Shown here piece by piece: positions 45,424-54,864 of a DNA stretch of 64,000 nucleotides (position 1 is the stretch's first letter; every line of letters starts with the position of its first letter). This DNA is from Martinezella multihospitum (GTDB lineage Bacteria > Pseudomonadota > Alphaproteobacteria > Rhizobiales > Rhizobiaceae). Under the pieces are notes generated by a model that saw only the letters and a list, made by a program, of their open reading frames with translations, made no database searches and was not told where the DNA came from. Made by a program: the position numbers and the translations under genes. The stretch spans positions 228,063 to 292,062 of the forward strand of contig NZ_FMAG01000009.1 of NCBI RefSeq assembly GCF_900094585.1, written 5' to 3'.

Positions 45424-46308
45424 CTATTGCTTCAGCTTGTGCTCTTCGACCTTGAGCGCATCGGCCAGACGCGCCTTGGCCGAACCAGGCCGCAGCGGCT
45501 TCTGCTGGCTCTCATGCGGCGTCCAGCCTGAGACATAGATGATCGAGAATGTTGCCCTGATCCGCCCGTCCGGATCGGAGTAGCGTTCGGCATAAAGTTC
45601 GGCTGCGCGCAGGAAGAAGGTGCGGGTCAGCGGCTTGCGGCTGCGATCGACAAGCGGATTGGTCATGCCCATGGCACGCAGGTCGCGCATCAGGGCAAAG
45701 AGGTTGTCGTAGCGCACGGTGTAGTTTTCGGCGTCGATGACGGGCAGGGTAAAGCCGGCACGCTGCAGCAGACCGCCGACATCGCGGACATCGGCAAAGG
45801 GGATGACCCGCGGGCTGGCGCCACCCGTCAGCTCGATCTCGGTCGCGAGCAACACGTCGCGCAACTCCTGCAGGGTTCCGGAGCCGGGGATCGCCGCCAG
45901 GAAAAGGCCGTCGGCCTTCAGCGCCCGGCGGATCTGGATGAAGACGCCGGGAGTGTCGTTGGTGACATGCAGGCTGAGTGGCGAAAGCACGAGATTGACC
46001 GATTCCGCCTCCAGCGGCAGTTCCTCCGGCGGCGCCTCGATCAAGGTTTCGCCGGGGGCGGCAAAGCCCATTTCGTTTTCGATCCTTTTCAAATGACCGA
46101 TCTTGCCGGTTGCCAGAGCTAGGCGCGCAGCGATGCCGGTAGCGCCATGCAGTTCGACGGCTTCGTCGAAATGGCGCTCGGTCACTGTAAGCCGCTCCGC
46201 CAGTTCGCTGGCGGCGATATCGAGCAGGAAAGCCGCTTTCGCGTCACCTTGTCTTAGTGCCCGGCGCTTGCGGGCCGAAAGCAGCGGTTGATCGAACACG
46301 ATTTCCAT
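45424..46308 (-). CDS. NDUFAF5-like SAM methyltransferase-fold protein
   Basis: A 294-residue protein with a class I methyltransferase fold: EIVFDQPLLSARKRRAL at the N-terminus, a weak glycine-poor motif I, VNLVLSPLSLHVTNDTPGV as motif III, and LKADGLFLAAIPG. This is the pattern of the bacterial group related to mitochondrial complex I assembly factor NDUFAF5, a hydroxylase/methyltransferase-like protein. Activity is unknown. It is divergent from comF, as in other rhizobia. ATG at 46308 is used over an upstream ATG at 46329. Confidence 0.78.
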   Translation of the reverse strand: MEIVFDQPLLSARKRRALRQGDAKAAFLLDIAASELAERLTVTERHFDEAVELHGATGIAARLALATGKIGHLKRIENEMGFAAPGETLIEAPPEELPLEAESVNLVLSPLSLHVTNDTPGVFIQIRRALKADGLFLAAIPGSGTLQELRDVLLATEIELTGGASPRVIPFADVRDVGGLLQRAGFTLPVIDAENYTVRYDNLFALMRDLRAMGMTNPLVDRSRKPLTRTFFLRAAELYAERYSDPDGRIRATFSIIYVSGWTPHESQQKPLRPGSAKARLADALKVEEHKLKQ

Positions 46309-46427
46309 GGTGGTTTCCTGCGATATCATCAATTCGGCGGAGCGTGCCGGGCACGCGCGTTTTCTCTTGCGCAATTCCGGACGGAAAACCGCTATACACT
46401 TTTCCTGGAATTGCTAGTCTCAATCAT

Positions 46428-47204
46428 ATGGGGATGATGGGACGCGAAATCACCTTGTCTATGCTGGGCGCCGGGCTGAAAAGACCCTGGGTGGCGCTCG
46501 CCGACCTTGTCTATCCGCCGGCCTGTCCGGGTTGCGGCGTTTCCGTTGGCGCCCATCGCGGCCTTTGTCCGGCATGCTGGTCGGGCATTCGCTTCATCGA
46601 GCGGCCCTATTGCGAAGTACTCGGCAGCCCGTTCTCCCATGATCTTGGCGCTGGCATCCTCAGCGCAGAGGCGATTGCCGATCCGCCAGTCTTCGACCGC
46701 CTGCGTTCTGCTGCCGTTCATGACGGCATCGTGCGGGATCTCGTTCTCAGCCTGAAATATCGCGATCGCACCGATCTCGCGCCGATGATGGCCGGCTGGA
46801 TGCTGCGCGCCAGCGATGGCACGATTGCGGATTGCGATGCGATCATTCCGGTGCCATTGCATCGGGCACGGCTGTTTGCGCGCAAATACAATCAGGCTGC
46901 CGAGCTTGCTCGCCACATCGCCCGCCTTTCGGGCAAACCGCTGCTCGCCACAACACTCCTGCGCGTCAAACGCACCGCCCAGCAGGTGGGCCTCGGGCCC
47001 AAGGCACGGCAGGACAATGTGCGTGGTGCGTTCGCCGTCTCCGAGCATCGGGCTGCCTATATATTCGGGCGGCGCGTCGTTCTGGTCGACGACGTCTATA
47101 CCACCGGCGCCACGGTTGCCGCGGCCTCGCGCGCTTTGAAGAAAGCAGGTGCGGCCGATGTCACGGTTTTGACCTTTGCAAGGGTCGTCGGCCATCTTAT
47201 ATGA
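46428..47204 (+). CDS. comF: ComF family protein (amidophosphoribosyltransferase-like)
   Basis: A 258-residue protein with an N-terminal zinc finger (YPPACPGCGVS and LCPACW) and a phosphoribosyltransferase domain ending in VVLVDDVYTTGAT, the PRPP loop. ComF proteins are needed for DNA uptake in competent bacteria, but in rhizobia the role is unclear. Three start codons (46428, 46434, 46437) are possible, and none has a strong ribosome binding site. It leads a run with grxC, nitrilase, DUF1178 and DUF3291 genes. Confidence 0.85.
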   Translation: MGMMGREITLSMLGAGLKRPWVALADLVYPPACPGCGVSVGAHRGLCPACWSGIRFIERPYCEVLGSPFSHDLGAGILSAEAIADPPVFDRLRSAAVHDGIVRDLVLSLKYRDRTDLAPMMAGWMLRASDGTIADCDAIIPVPLHRARLFARKYNQAAELARHIARLSGKPLLATTLLRVKRTAQQVGLGPKARQDNVRGAFAVSEHRAAYIFGRRVVLVDDVYTTGATVAAASRALKKAGAADVTVLTFARVVGHLI

Positions 47205-47234
47205 CAATCGATATAGGCTTTTCCGGAGTGGATC

Positions 47235-47492
47235 ATGGCATCCGTCGTCATCTATACGCGTGAATTCTGCGGCTATTGCGCCCGTGCGAAATCCCTGCTC
47301 GAATCCAAGGGCGTCGATTATGTCGAGCATAACGCCACCTATTCGCCCGAGTTGCGGCAGGAAATGATCGCCAAGGCGAATGGCCGCGCGACCTTCCCGC
47401 AGATCTTCATCAACGGTGAACATGTCGGCGGCTGCGACGACATCCATGCGCTCGATCGCGCCGGCAAGCTCGATCCGATGCTGGCTGCCTGA
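47235..47492 (+). CDS. grxC: Glutaredoxin 3
   Basis: An 85-residue glutaredoxin with the active site C12-G-Y-C15 (a variant of CPYC), the cis-proline in RATFPQIFI and the glutathione-binding GGCDD. It reduces disulfides and glutathionylated proteins with glutathione as donor. It lies 30 bp after comF and 24 bp before the nitrilase gene. Confidence 0.95.
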   Translation: MASVVIYTREFCGYCARAKSLLESKGVDYVEHNATYSPELRQEMIAKANGRATFPQIFINGEHVGGCDDIHALDRAGKLDPMLAA

Positions 47493-47516
47493 CCCATATT
47501 GACGAAGGAGAAACCG

Positions 47517-48374
47517 ATGAGCTTCAAGGCTGCTGCCATCCAGATGTGTTCCGGTGTCGATCCGGTGAAGAACGCGGCTGACATGACGCGCCTGGTGCGT
47601 GACGCCGCTTCCAAGGGCGCTGTCTATGTGCAGACGCCGGAGATGACCGGGGCCGTGCAGAAGGATCGGCCGGGCCTGCGGGCAGTGCTGCGCGACGAGC
47701 CGAACGATATCATCGTCAAGACAGCTTCCGAGCTGGCGAAAGAGCTCGGCATCCATCTCCATATCGGCTCGACCGCCATCGCGCTCGATGACGGCAAGAT
47801 CGCCAATCGTGGCTTTCTGTTCGGTCCCGACGGCAAGCTCATCAACCGCTACGACAAGATCCATATGTTCGACGTCGATCTCGACAATGGCGAGAGCTGG
47901 CGCGAAAGCGCCGTCTATCGGCCGGGTTCGGAGGCGCGCCTCGCCTCGCTGCCCTTCGCCGAGCTCGGCTTTTCCATCTGCTACGATGTGCGCTTTCCGC
48001 AGCTCTTCCGCGCCCAGGCCGTTGCCGGCGCCGAGGTGATGACGGTGCCTGCCGCCTTTACGAAGCAGACGGGCGAGGCGCACTGGGAAATCCTGCTGCG
48101 CGCCCGCGCTATCGAAAACGGCATGTTCGTCATCGCCGCTGCGCAGGCCGGCAAGCACGAGGATGGCCGCGAGACCTTCGGCCATTCGATGATCATCGAT
48201 CCCTGGGGCAAGGTGCTGGCGTCCGCCGGCGGCACCGGCGAGGCTGTGGTCATCGCCGAGATCGACATTGCCGCGGTGAAATCGGCCCATGACAAGATAC
48301 CGAACCTGAAGAATGCGCGTGAATTTTCGCTGGAGAAGATCGCGACGCCGACGTCTGGAGGCGTCGCTGCTTGA
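47517..48374 (+). CDS. Carbon-nitrogen hydrolase (Nit1-like, probable deaminated glutathione amidase)
   Basis: A 285-residue nitrilase-superfamily enzyme with the Glu-Lys-Cys triad: TPEMTG with E46-like glutamate, NRYDKIHMFDV with the lysine, and FSICYDVRFPQLFR with the nucleophile cysteine. The form matches Nit1/omega-amidase-like proteins that repair deaminated glutathione. The ATG at 47517 has GAAGGAG 7 bases upstream. The neighbouring glutaredoxin fits glutathione metabolism. It overlaps DUF1178 by 4 bp. Confidence 0.88.
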   Translation: MSFKAAAIQMCSGVDPVKNAADMTRLVRDAASKGAVYVQTPEMTGAVQKDRPGLRAVLRDEPNDIIVKTASELAKELGIHLHIGSTAIALDDGKIANRGFLFGPDGKLINRYDKIHMFDVDLDNGESWRESAVYRPGSEARLASLPFAELGFSICYDVRFPQLFRAQAVAGAEVMTVPAAFTKQTGEAHWEILLRARAIENGMFVIAAAQAGKHEDGRETFGHSMIIDPWGKVLASAGGTGEAVVIAEIDIAAVKSAHDKIPNLKNAREFSLEKIATPTSGGVAA

Positions 48375-48799
48375 TCCGTTATTCGCTTAGCTGTGACAAT
48401 GCCCATGAGTTCGAGGGCTGGTTTTCCGAAAGTGCCGATTTCGACCGCCAGGTCGCAAGCGGCTTCCTTACCTGTCCCGTCTGCAATTCGGCTGCGATCT
48501 CCAAGCTGCTAATGGCGCCTTCTGTTTCGACCGCACGCAAGAAGGACGAGATGCAGACGGTTGCCATGGACGCCGCTCGCAAGGAGGCGATGGCTAAACT
48601 CAAGGAAGCCGTTGACGCCATCAAGGCGAATGCGGAGGATGTCGGCGTGAAATTTCCCGAAGAGGCTCGCAAGATCCACTACGGCGAAGCAGATGCGCGT
48701 GGGATCATCGGCAAGGCGACACCGGACGAGGCGCAGGCTCTTGTCGAAGAGGGCATCGAGATCGCCGCCATCCCCGTGCTGCCAGACGATATCAACTGA
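48371..48799 (+). CDS. DUF1178 family protein
   Basis: A 142-residue protein beginning MIRYSLSCDNAHEFEGWF and containing TCPVCNSAAISKLLMAPSV, a short zinc-ribbon-like pair; both mark the DUF1178 family. The start is a TTG that overlaps the stop of the nitrilase gene (TTGA), so translation is coupled. Function unknown. Confidence 0.85.
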   Translation: MIRYSLSCDNAHEFEGWFSESADFDRQVASGFLTCPVCNSAAISKLLMAPSVSTARKKDEMQTVAMDAARKEAMAKLKEAVDAIKANAEDVGVKFPEEARKIHYGEADARGIIGKATPDEAQALVEEGIEIAAIPVLPDDIN

Positions 48800-49386
48800 T
48801 GCCGGCAGGCGCTGGCAAGCATCTCGCCATGTATAATTTCGGGCTGCATGTCGCGGCCTATGAAAGTGCTGCCGTCGAGGGGTTTCGCTTGCGGGAAGCG
48901 GCGAATTTCGAAGCGGCCGCCCGCGCGCATGGCTTTATCGGCCGCTCGGGCTATGCCGGTGAGCCAGATACCCCTTGCTGGGGTCAACAGGTCTTTCCGC
49001 GTTTCATCGAGGGCAGCGGCTTTCAGACGGCGCCATCGTCGCTGTCGCTCTGGGCCGATCTCGAATCGCTGATGGCATTCAGCTATAGCGGTGTGCACGC
49101 CGAGGCCTTGAAAGGCGCACGCCATTGGAACCTCAGGCAGAGCTGGCCGCCGCTTGTCCTTTGGTGGGTGGATCACAGGACCATTCCGGAATGGAAGGAT
49201 GGCGTCGAGCGCCTGGAACATTTGCACGATCACGGTGCCGGCCCGGCCGCCTTCTCGTTCAAGCAGCCCTATGGGCCGGATGGTCAAACCCGTGAAATTG
49301 ATCGTCTTCGCATCAAGGAGATCGTTGCTCGGAACGCTATTGGCCAGGCCGAGTTGCTGGCGCATGTCTTGACACTGAAGGTTTGA
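48799..49386 (+). CDS. DUF3291 domain-containing protein
   Basis: A 195-residue protein with the DUF3291 landmarks MAFSYSGVHAEALKGARHW, PPLVLWWVDHRTIPEWKDG and LHDHGAGPAAFSFKQP. The family resembles antibiotic-biosynthesis monooxygenase-like ferredoxin folds; function is unknown. Its ATG overlaps the DUF1178 stop (TGATG). An alternative start at 48829 (MYNFGLHVAAYESA) gives a more compact domain. Confidence 0.78.
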   Translation: MPAGAGKHLAMYNFGLHVAAYESAAVEGFRLREAANFEAAARAHGFIGRSGYAGEPDTPCWGQQVFPRFIEGSGFQTAPSSLSLWADLESLMAFSYSGVHAEALKGARHWNLRQSWPPLVLWWVDHRTIPEWKDGVERLEHLHDHGAGPAAFSFKQPYGPDGQTREIDRLRIKEIVARNAIGQAELLAHVLTLKV

Positions 49387-49407
49387 GGCGAGTTCGCTGA
49401 TGTGCGA

Positions 49408-50160
49408 TCAGCTCAAATTGGCCCGCTTCGCCAGCAGCATGTAGTTGACGTCCATATCCTTCGACAGATTCCACCGGTCCTGCAGTGGTGAATAGAAGAC
49501 GCCGGTGCGGGCGATGATGTCGAGGCCGTTTGCGGCAAGCGGCTTTTCGATTTCTTCGGGGCGCACGAGCTTTTCATATTGGTGGGTGCCGCGCGGCAGC
49601 CAGCGCAGCACGTTTTCGGCCGCGAAGATGGCAAGGGCGGCTGCCTTCATGGTGCGGTTGATGGTCGCAACGAACATCAGGCCGCCCGGGCGCACCATTT
49701 TTGCACAGGTCGACAGGAAGAATTCGACGTCGGCGACATGCTCGACCACTTCCATGTTCAGCACGATATCGAAGGTTTCGCCGGCTTCGGCCAGCTGCTC
49801 GGCGGTGACGGCGCGGTAGTCGACGGGAACGCCGGAGGCTTTCGCGTGCGTCGAGGCGATGCCGATATTCTTTTCGGAAGGATCGGCGCCGATGACGGTG
49901 GCGCCCATGCGTGCCACCGGCTCGGACAGCAGGCCGCCGCCGCAGCCGATGTCGAGCACGCGCAAGCCCTCAAGCGGTCGGCTGCTCTTCGCATCGCGGT
50001 CGAAATTCTCGCAGGCGCGGTCGCGAATATAGGCAAGACGGACCGGATTGAACTTGTGAAGCGGTTTGAACTTGCCGGTCGGGCTCCACCACTCGGCCGC
50101 CATGGCGGAAAAACGGTCCACTTCGCTCTGGTCGATCGTGCTCTTTGCCGTTTCGCTCAT
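49408..50160 (-). CDS. ubiG: Ubiquinone biosynthesis O-methyltransferase UbiG
   Basis: The 250-residue enzyme has the SAM motif VLDIGCGGGLLSEPVARMGA (about 70-89), the family block EWWSPTGKFKPLHKFNPVRL and GTHQYEKLVRPEE. UbiG does both O-methylation steps of ubiquinone synthesis. It is convergent with the DUF3291 gene and divergent from the downstream secreted protein, in front of the lysC region. Confidence 0.93.
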   Translation of the reverse strand: MSETAKSTIDQSEVDRFSAMAAEWWSPTGKFKPLHKFNPVRLAYIRDRACENFDRDAKSSRPLEGLRVLDIGCGGGLLSEPVARMGATVIGADPSEKNIGIASTHAKASGVPVDYRAVTAEQLAEAGETFDIVLNMEVVEHVADVEFFLSTCAKMVRPGGLMFVATINRTMKAAALAIFAAENVLRWLPRGTHQYEKLVRPEEIEKPLAANGLDIIARTGVFYSPLQDRWNLSKDMDVNYMLLAKRANLS

Positions 50161-50340
50161 GGTTTACTCCGTGGTTTGCGTCGTTCTGCGGTTCGGACCA
50201 CCGCAAGCAATAATTTTACCTGAAGGGTGAAGTCGGACGATCGATGCGCGATGTCAAGGGCCTGCGACCTTCGATCAGCTGTGGGGTATCTCGATCGCGC
50301 GACGCGAATTGCGATGCGGAGGTTGACATGGAGGTATCTT

Positions 50341-50412
50341 ATGGCCGATCAATCGCCGGGCTGTGAAATGGACTTTCGGAACCGGGATCGATTGCGATCG
50401 ACTGGCCTGTAG
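50341..50412 (+). CDS. Possible 23-residue small ORF with a strong ribosome binding site
   Basis: ATG at 50341 is preceded by GGAGGT at 50330-50335 with a 5-base spacer, and the frame ends at TAG 50410-50412. The stop overlaps the start of GAGGAG, the ribosome binding site of the next gene at 50424. The predicted peptide (MADQSPGCEMDF...) is hydrophilic. It could be a leader peptide or a small protein; coding is not proven. Confidence 0.35.
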   Translation: MADQSPGCEMDFRNRDRLRSTGL

Positions 50413-50423
50413 AGGAGTTCCTC

Positions 50424-51050
50424 ATGAGACCACTCCGTCTCGCGACGGTTGTCGCCATGTGTTGGTTTGCGGCCAGCCATGCAAATGCCGGGGATGGCAA
50501 GGGGTTTCGCCTGACGATCGATGGAGTCAGCGTCAGCATCAATCCCGGCGATACGCTCGAAGTCACCATGAAGGATGGCCGCAAGGTCCCGGTGGAGCTG
50601 CAGCGCAGCGAGACGGTGACCTTCACCGGCGGCAAATTCTCCTTCGATCATGACGGCAAGTTCACGGTCGCAAAGACGGATCTCGGCGACGGCGTGCAGC
50701 AATATGCACTGATGACGCCGATCGGCACGGGCATCATCGTGCAGGTCTATAAAGGTCTCAACCCTTCCAGCTATACCGATGTCGTACTCCAGCAGATGGT
50801 GCAGGAGAGCATCAATGGCGGCGCGAAAATCAGCAAGCGGGCAACCCAGCGCACATTGCCGAGCGGCACCGTGCTGAAGGGCGTGAAGGCCGAGACGACC
50901 ACGGACGACGACGTCATGGAGTATGAGATCGTCGCGACCGGCCGGCCGGAAGGCGGCGTGCTCGTCGCCACGTTCCTCAACAAAGAAAATATCCCCAAGG
51001 AAGGGGGCGTTCTCGACAAGCTCTGGTCGACGTTAAAAGTGGATTTTTAG
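50424..51050 (+). CDS. Secreted hypothetical protein
   Basis: A 208-residue protein with a signal peptide and probable cleavage after ANA (residue 22). The mature part is beta-rich, with FRLTIDGVSVSINPGDTLEVTMKDG-like strands and a possible second repeat from about residue 90. I do not recognise the family. Its start has GAGGAG at 50412-50417. It stands alone between ubiG and lysC. Confidence 0.65.
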   Translation: MRPLRLATVVAMCWFAASHANAGDGKGFRLTIDGVSVSINPGDTLEVTMKDGRKVPVELQRSETVTFTGGKFSFDHDGKFTVAKTDLGDGVQQYALMTPIGTGIIVQVYKGLNPSSYTDVVLQQMVQESINGGAKISKRATQRTLPSGTVLKGVKAETTTDDDVMEYEIVATGRPEGGVLVATFLNKENIPKEGGVLDKLWSTLKVDF

Positions 51051-51221
51051 AGTAAACTTTTAGTCGCCTCTGGTGTCCGATGCTATTGCGCCTGCCCGAC
51101 AAACTCGCTAAGAGACGGCCCCATTGAGATCACGCTTTTCCGGCTACCGAACCGGGAGGGCGATTTTGCATGTCGGGCTATCCGCATTCGGCCGCCCGGC
51201 GCAGGGTACTGGTAGAGGCAC

Positions 51222-52496
51222 ATGGCACGCATCGTGATGAAATTCGGCGGAACCTCCGTCGCGGATCTGGACCGTATCAAGAACGTCGCACGCCATGTGA
51301 AACGCGAGGTCGATGCCGGTCACGAGGTGGCCGTCGTCGTTTCCGCCATGTCCGGCAAGACCAACGAGCTGGTCGGCTGGGTCCAGAACATGCCGAAGGT
51401 CGCCGGCGCCGAACACTCGATCTACGATGCGCGCGAATATGACGCGATCGTTGCCTCCGGTGAGCAGGTGACTTCAGGCCTTCTGGCAATCGCGCTGCAG
51501 GCGATGGGTATCAATGCCCGTTCCTGGCAGGGTTGGCAGATCCCGATCCGCACCGACAACGCCCATGGCGCGGCGCGTATTCTCGAAATCGACGGTGGCG
51601 AGATGATCCGCCGCATGGGCGAAGGCCAGGTGGCTGTCGTCGCCGGCTTCCAGGGGCTTGGTCCGGACAATCGCATCTCCACGCTCGGTCGTGGCGGTTC
51701 CGATACGTCTGCGGTGGCGATTGCCGCTGCCGTGAAGGCCGACCGCTGCGACATCTACACGGATGTCGATGGCGTCTACACCACCGACCCGCGCATCGAG
51801 CCGAAGGCGCGCCGCCTGAAGAAGATCGCCTTCGAGGAAATGCTCGAAATGGCCTCTCTCGGCGCGAAGGTGTTGCAGGTGCGCTCGGTCGAGCTTGCCA
51901 TGGTGTTCAAGGTCCGCACGTTCGTGCGCTCTTCTTTCGAGGATCCCGATGCTCCGGGCATGGGCGATCTGCTTAACCCGCCCGGAACGCTGATTTGTGA
52001 CGAGGAAGAAATCGTGGAACAGGAAGTAGTCACCGGCATTGCCTATGCCAAGGATGAGGCCCAGATCTCGCTGCGTCGTCTTGCCGACCGGCCGGGTGTT
52101 TCCGCCGCGATCTTCGGGCCGCTGGCCGAAAACCACATCAATGTCGACATGATCGTCCAGAACATTTCCGAAGACGGCTCCAAGACCGATATGACCTTCA
52201 CGGTCCCTTCGGGCGATGTCGAGAAGGCGCTGCGTGTTCTCGGCGAGAACAAGGAAAAGATCGGCTACGACGTCGTCCAGAGCGAATCAGGTCTGGTCAA
52301 GGTTTCGGTCATCGGCATCGGCATGCGCTCGCATGCAGGCGTGGCCGCGACCGCTTTCCGGGCACTTGCCGAAAAAGGCATCAACATCAAGGCCATTACG
52401 ACGTCAGAAATCAAGATTTCCATCCTGATCGACGGTCCTTATGCAGAACTCGCAGTCAGGACTTTGCATTCCTGCTACGGTCTGGATAAGAGTTGA
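51222..52496 (+). CDS. lysC: Aspartate kinase
   Basis: The 424-residue enzyme has the catalytic N-terminus MKFGGTSVADLDRI, GGSDTSAVAIAAA and VDGVYTTDPR, and two C-terminal ACT domains (about 265-345 and 345-424) for feedback by lysine or threonine. It makes aspartyl phosphate, the first step to lysine, threonine, methionine and diaminopimelate, linking to lysA at 10.6-11.9 kb. No lysine riboswitch is visible in the 171-bp upstream region. Confidence 0.95.
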   Translation: MARIVMKFGGTSVADLDRIKNVARHVKREVDAGHEVAVVVSAMSGKTNELVGWVQNMPKVAGAEHSIYDAREYDAIVASGEQVTSGLLAIALQAMGINARSWQGWQIPIRTDNAHGAARILEIDGGEMIRRMGEGQVAVVAGFQGLGPDNRISTLGRGGSDTSAVAIAAAVKADRCDIYTDVDGVYTTDPRIEPKARRLKKIAFEEMLEMASLGAKVLQVRSVELAMVFKVRTFVRSSFEDPDAPGMGDLLNPPGTLICDEEEIVEQEVVTGIAYAKDEAQISLRRLADRPGVSAAIFGPLAENHINVDMIVQNISEDGSKTDMTFTVPSGDVEKALRVLGENKEKIGYDVVQSESGLVKVSVIGIGMRSHAGVAATAFRALAEKGINIKAITTSEIKISILIDGPYAELAVRTLHSCYGLDKS

Positions 52497-52596
52497 GTCA
52501 CGACTGCTGACGACGGACCGTGACGGAGGCGAGTTTCGGCCGGCCCTGACGTGGGCAAGACGGGCATGACATCTTGATTCGGGAGCTAGTGGCGCA

Positions 52597-54864
52597 ATGA
52601 GAGACCTATCCGGCGGTCCACGCGTTCTGCTCAAGCGGCTACGCGAATTGATGGCGGAGCCGCTGGAGCCGCAGGAGCGCCTTGACCGGATCGTCCGCCA
52701 GATTGCCAGCAACATGGTTGCCGAGGTTTGCTCGGTCTATGTGCTGCGCGCCGACGGTGTCCTTGAACTTTATGCCACCGAGGGCCTGAACAAAGAGGCT
52801 GTCCACCTTTCGCAACTGAAGATGGGGCAGGGCCTCGTCGGCACGATTGCGGCTTCCGCCCAGCCGCTCAATCTTTCGGACGCGCAATCGCATCCCGCCT
52901 TCCGCTACCTGCCGGAAACCGGCGAAGAGATTTATCATTCCTTCCTCGGCGTGCCGATCCTGCGCACCGGCCGCTCGCTCGGCGTTCTCGTCGTCCAGAA
53001 CAAGGCGAGCCGCAATTATCGCGAGGAAGAGCTGGAGGCGCTCGAAACGACGGCCATGGTGTTGGCCGAGATGATCGCAACCGGCGAGCTGAAGAAGATC
53101 ACCAAGCCCGGCCTGGAACTCGATCTCACGCGCTCCGTCACCATCGATGGCGACACCTACAATGAGGGCATCGGCCTCGGCTATGTCGTGCTGCACGAGC
53201 CGCGCATCGTCGTTACCAACCTTCTGAACGAGGATGCCGACAAGGAAATCGGCCGTCTCGCCGAAGCGCTCGGCTCACTGCGCATTTCGATCGACGACAT
53301 GCTGTCGCGCCGCGACGTATCGATGGAGGGCGAGCATCGCGAGGTGCTCGAAACCTATCGCATGTTCGCGCACGACCAGGGGTGGGTGCGCAAGCTCGAG
53401 GAAGCCGTCCGCAACGGCCTGACCGCGGAAGCCGCGGTCGAAAAAGTGCAGAGCGATACGAAGGCGCGCATGATGCGCCTGACCGATCCCTATCTGCGCG
53501 AGCGCATGCATGATTTCGAAGATCTGGCGAACCGGCTACTTCGGCAGCTCATCGGCCATTCGGGCCGCACCAGCGCCGAAGGTTTCCCGAGCGATGCCAT
53601 CATCTTTGCGCGCGCCATGGGTGCGGCAGAGCTGCTCGACTATCCGCGTTCCAATATTCGCGGCCTTGTGCTGGAAGAAGGCGCGGTCACGAGCCACGTC
53701 GTCATCGTGGCGCGTGCCATGGGCATTCCGGTCGTCGGACAGGCGGTAGGCGTTGTTGCGCTGGCGGAAAACGGCGATCCTGTTATCATCGATGGCGATG
53801 GCGGTCACGTGCATCTGCGGCCGATGGCCGATCATCAACGCTCCTATGAAGAGAAGGTGCGGTTCCGCGCCCGTCGGCAGGAGCAATTCCGTGCGTTGCG
53901 CTCCGTCGAGCCGGTGACCAAGGACGGGCAGCGCATTTCTCTGCTGATGAATGCCGGCCTTTTGGTCGATCTGCCGCAGCTCTCCGAATCCGGCGCCGAG
54001 GGTATCGGCCTGTTCCGCACCGAGCTGCAGTTCATGATCGCCTCGACCATGCCGAAGGCGGAAGAGCAGGAAGTCTTCTATCGCAATGTCATGAAGCAGG
54101 CGGGTGGCCGCGTTATCACCTTCCGCACGCTCGATATCGGCGGCGACAAGGTCGTACCCTATTTCCGTGCGCATGAGGAAGAGAATCCGGCGCTCGGCTG
54201 GCGCGCCATCCGTCTCTCGCTCGACCGTCCGGGTCTGTTGCGCACGCAGCTGAGAGCCATGCTCAAGGCTGCAGCCGACACCGAATTGAAGATGATGGTG
54301 CCGATGGTCACGGAAGTCTCCGAGATCAGGGCGGTGCGCGAACTCCTGCAGAAGGAAGTGCAGCACCTCTCGCGCTTCGGGCATAGCCTGCCGCGCAAGC
54401 TGCAGTTCGGCGCCATGCTTGAGGTGCCGGCGCTCCTGTGGCAGCTGGATGAGCTGATGGCGGAAGTCGATTTTGTCTCGGTCGGCTCCAACGACCTGTT
54501 CCAGTTCTCGATGGCGGTCGATCGTGGCAATGCCCGCGTTTCGGATCGCTTCGATCCGCTCGAGCGGCCGTTCCTGCGTATCCTGCGCGATATTGTGCGC
54601 GCCGGCGAACGCAACAAGACGCCGGTGACGCTTTGCGGCGAACTGGCCGGTAAAACGATTTCGGCCATGGCCCTGCTCGGCATCGGTTTCCGCTCGGTTT
54701 CGATGTCGCCGGCCTCGATCGGGCCGGTCAAGGCAATGCTGCTCGGGCTCGATCTCAAGGCCTTATCCGAGGTGATGGAGGCTGCGCTGGACGACAAGCA
54801 GCCGACGAGCTCCATGCGGGATATCCTTGTGCGCTTCGCCGAGAGCCACAATATTCCGCTTTAG
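52597..54864 (+). CDS. ptsP: PEP-protein phosphotransferase with GAF domain (nitrogen PTS enzyme I)
   Basis: The 755-residue protein has an N-terminal GAF domain (about 15-160), a PEP-utilising mobile domain with phospho-histidine H367 in GAVTSHVVIVARAMG, and the PEP-binding barrel including EGIGLFRTELQFM, LGWRAIRLSLDRP and FVSVGSNDLFQFSM. This is EI-Ntr, which starts the PtsP-PtsO-PtsN phosphorelay that senses nitrogen and controls potassium and carbon responses. It follows lysC by 100 bp in a locus order common in rhizobia. Confidence 0.95.
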   Translation: MRDLSGGPRVLLKRLRELMAEPLEPQERLDRIVRQIASNMVAEVCSVYVLRADGVLELYATEGLNKEAVHLSQLKMGQGLVGTIAASAQPLNLSDAQSHPAFRYLPETGEEIYHSFLGVPILRTGRSLGVLVVQNKASRNYREEELEALETTAMVLAEMIATGELKKITKPGLELDLTRSVTIDGDTYNEGIGLGYVVLHEPRIVVTNLLNEDADKEIGRLAEALGSLRISIDDMLSRRDVSMEGEHREVLETYRMFAHDQGWVRKLEEAVRNGLTAEAAVEKVQSDTKARMMRLTDPYLRERMHDFEDLANRLLRQLIGHSGRTSAEGFPSDAIIFARAMGAAELLDYPRSNIRGLVLEEGAVTSHVVIVARAMGIPVVGQAVGVVALAENGDPVIIDGDGGHVHLRPMADHQRSYEEKVRFRARRQEQFRALRSVEPVTKDGQRISLLMNAGLLVDLPQLSESGAEGIGLFRTELQFMIASTMPKAEEQEVFYRNVMKQAGGRVITFRTLDIGGDKVVPYFRAHEEENPALGWRAIRLSLDRPGLLRTQLRAMLKAAADTELKMMVPMVTEVSEIRAVRELLQKEVQHLSRFGHSLPRKLQFGAMLEVPALLWQLDELMAEVDFVSVGSNDLFQFSMAVDRGNARVSDRFDPLERPFLRILRDIVRAGERNKTPVTLCGELAGKTISAMALLGIGFRSVSMSPASIGPVKAMLLGLDLKALSEVMEAALDDKQPTSSMRDILVRFAESHNIPL

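Noticed and set aside
46392..48290. A 632-codon open frame on the minus strand across comF, grxC and the nitrilase gene
   Set aside because: It covers three well-supported genes on the opposite strand and looks like a mirror of their codon bias.
51051..51221. Lysine riboswitch before lysC
   Set aside because: The region is too short and has no multi-stem layout of that class.
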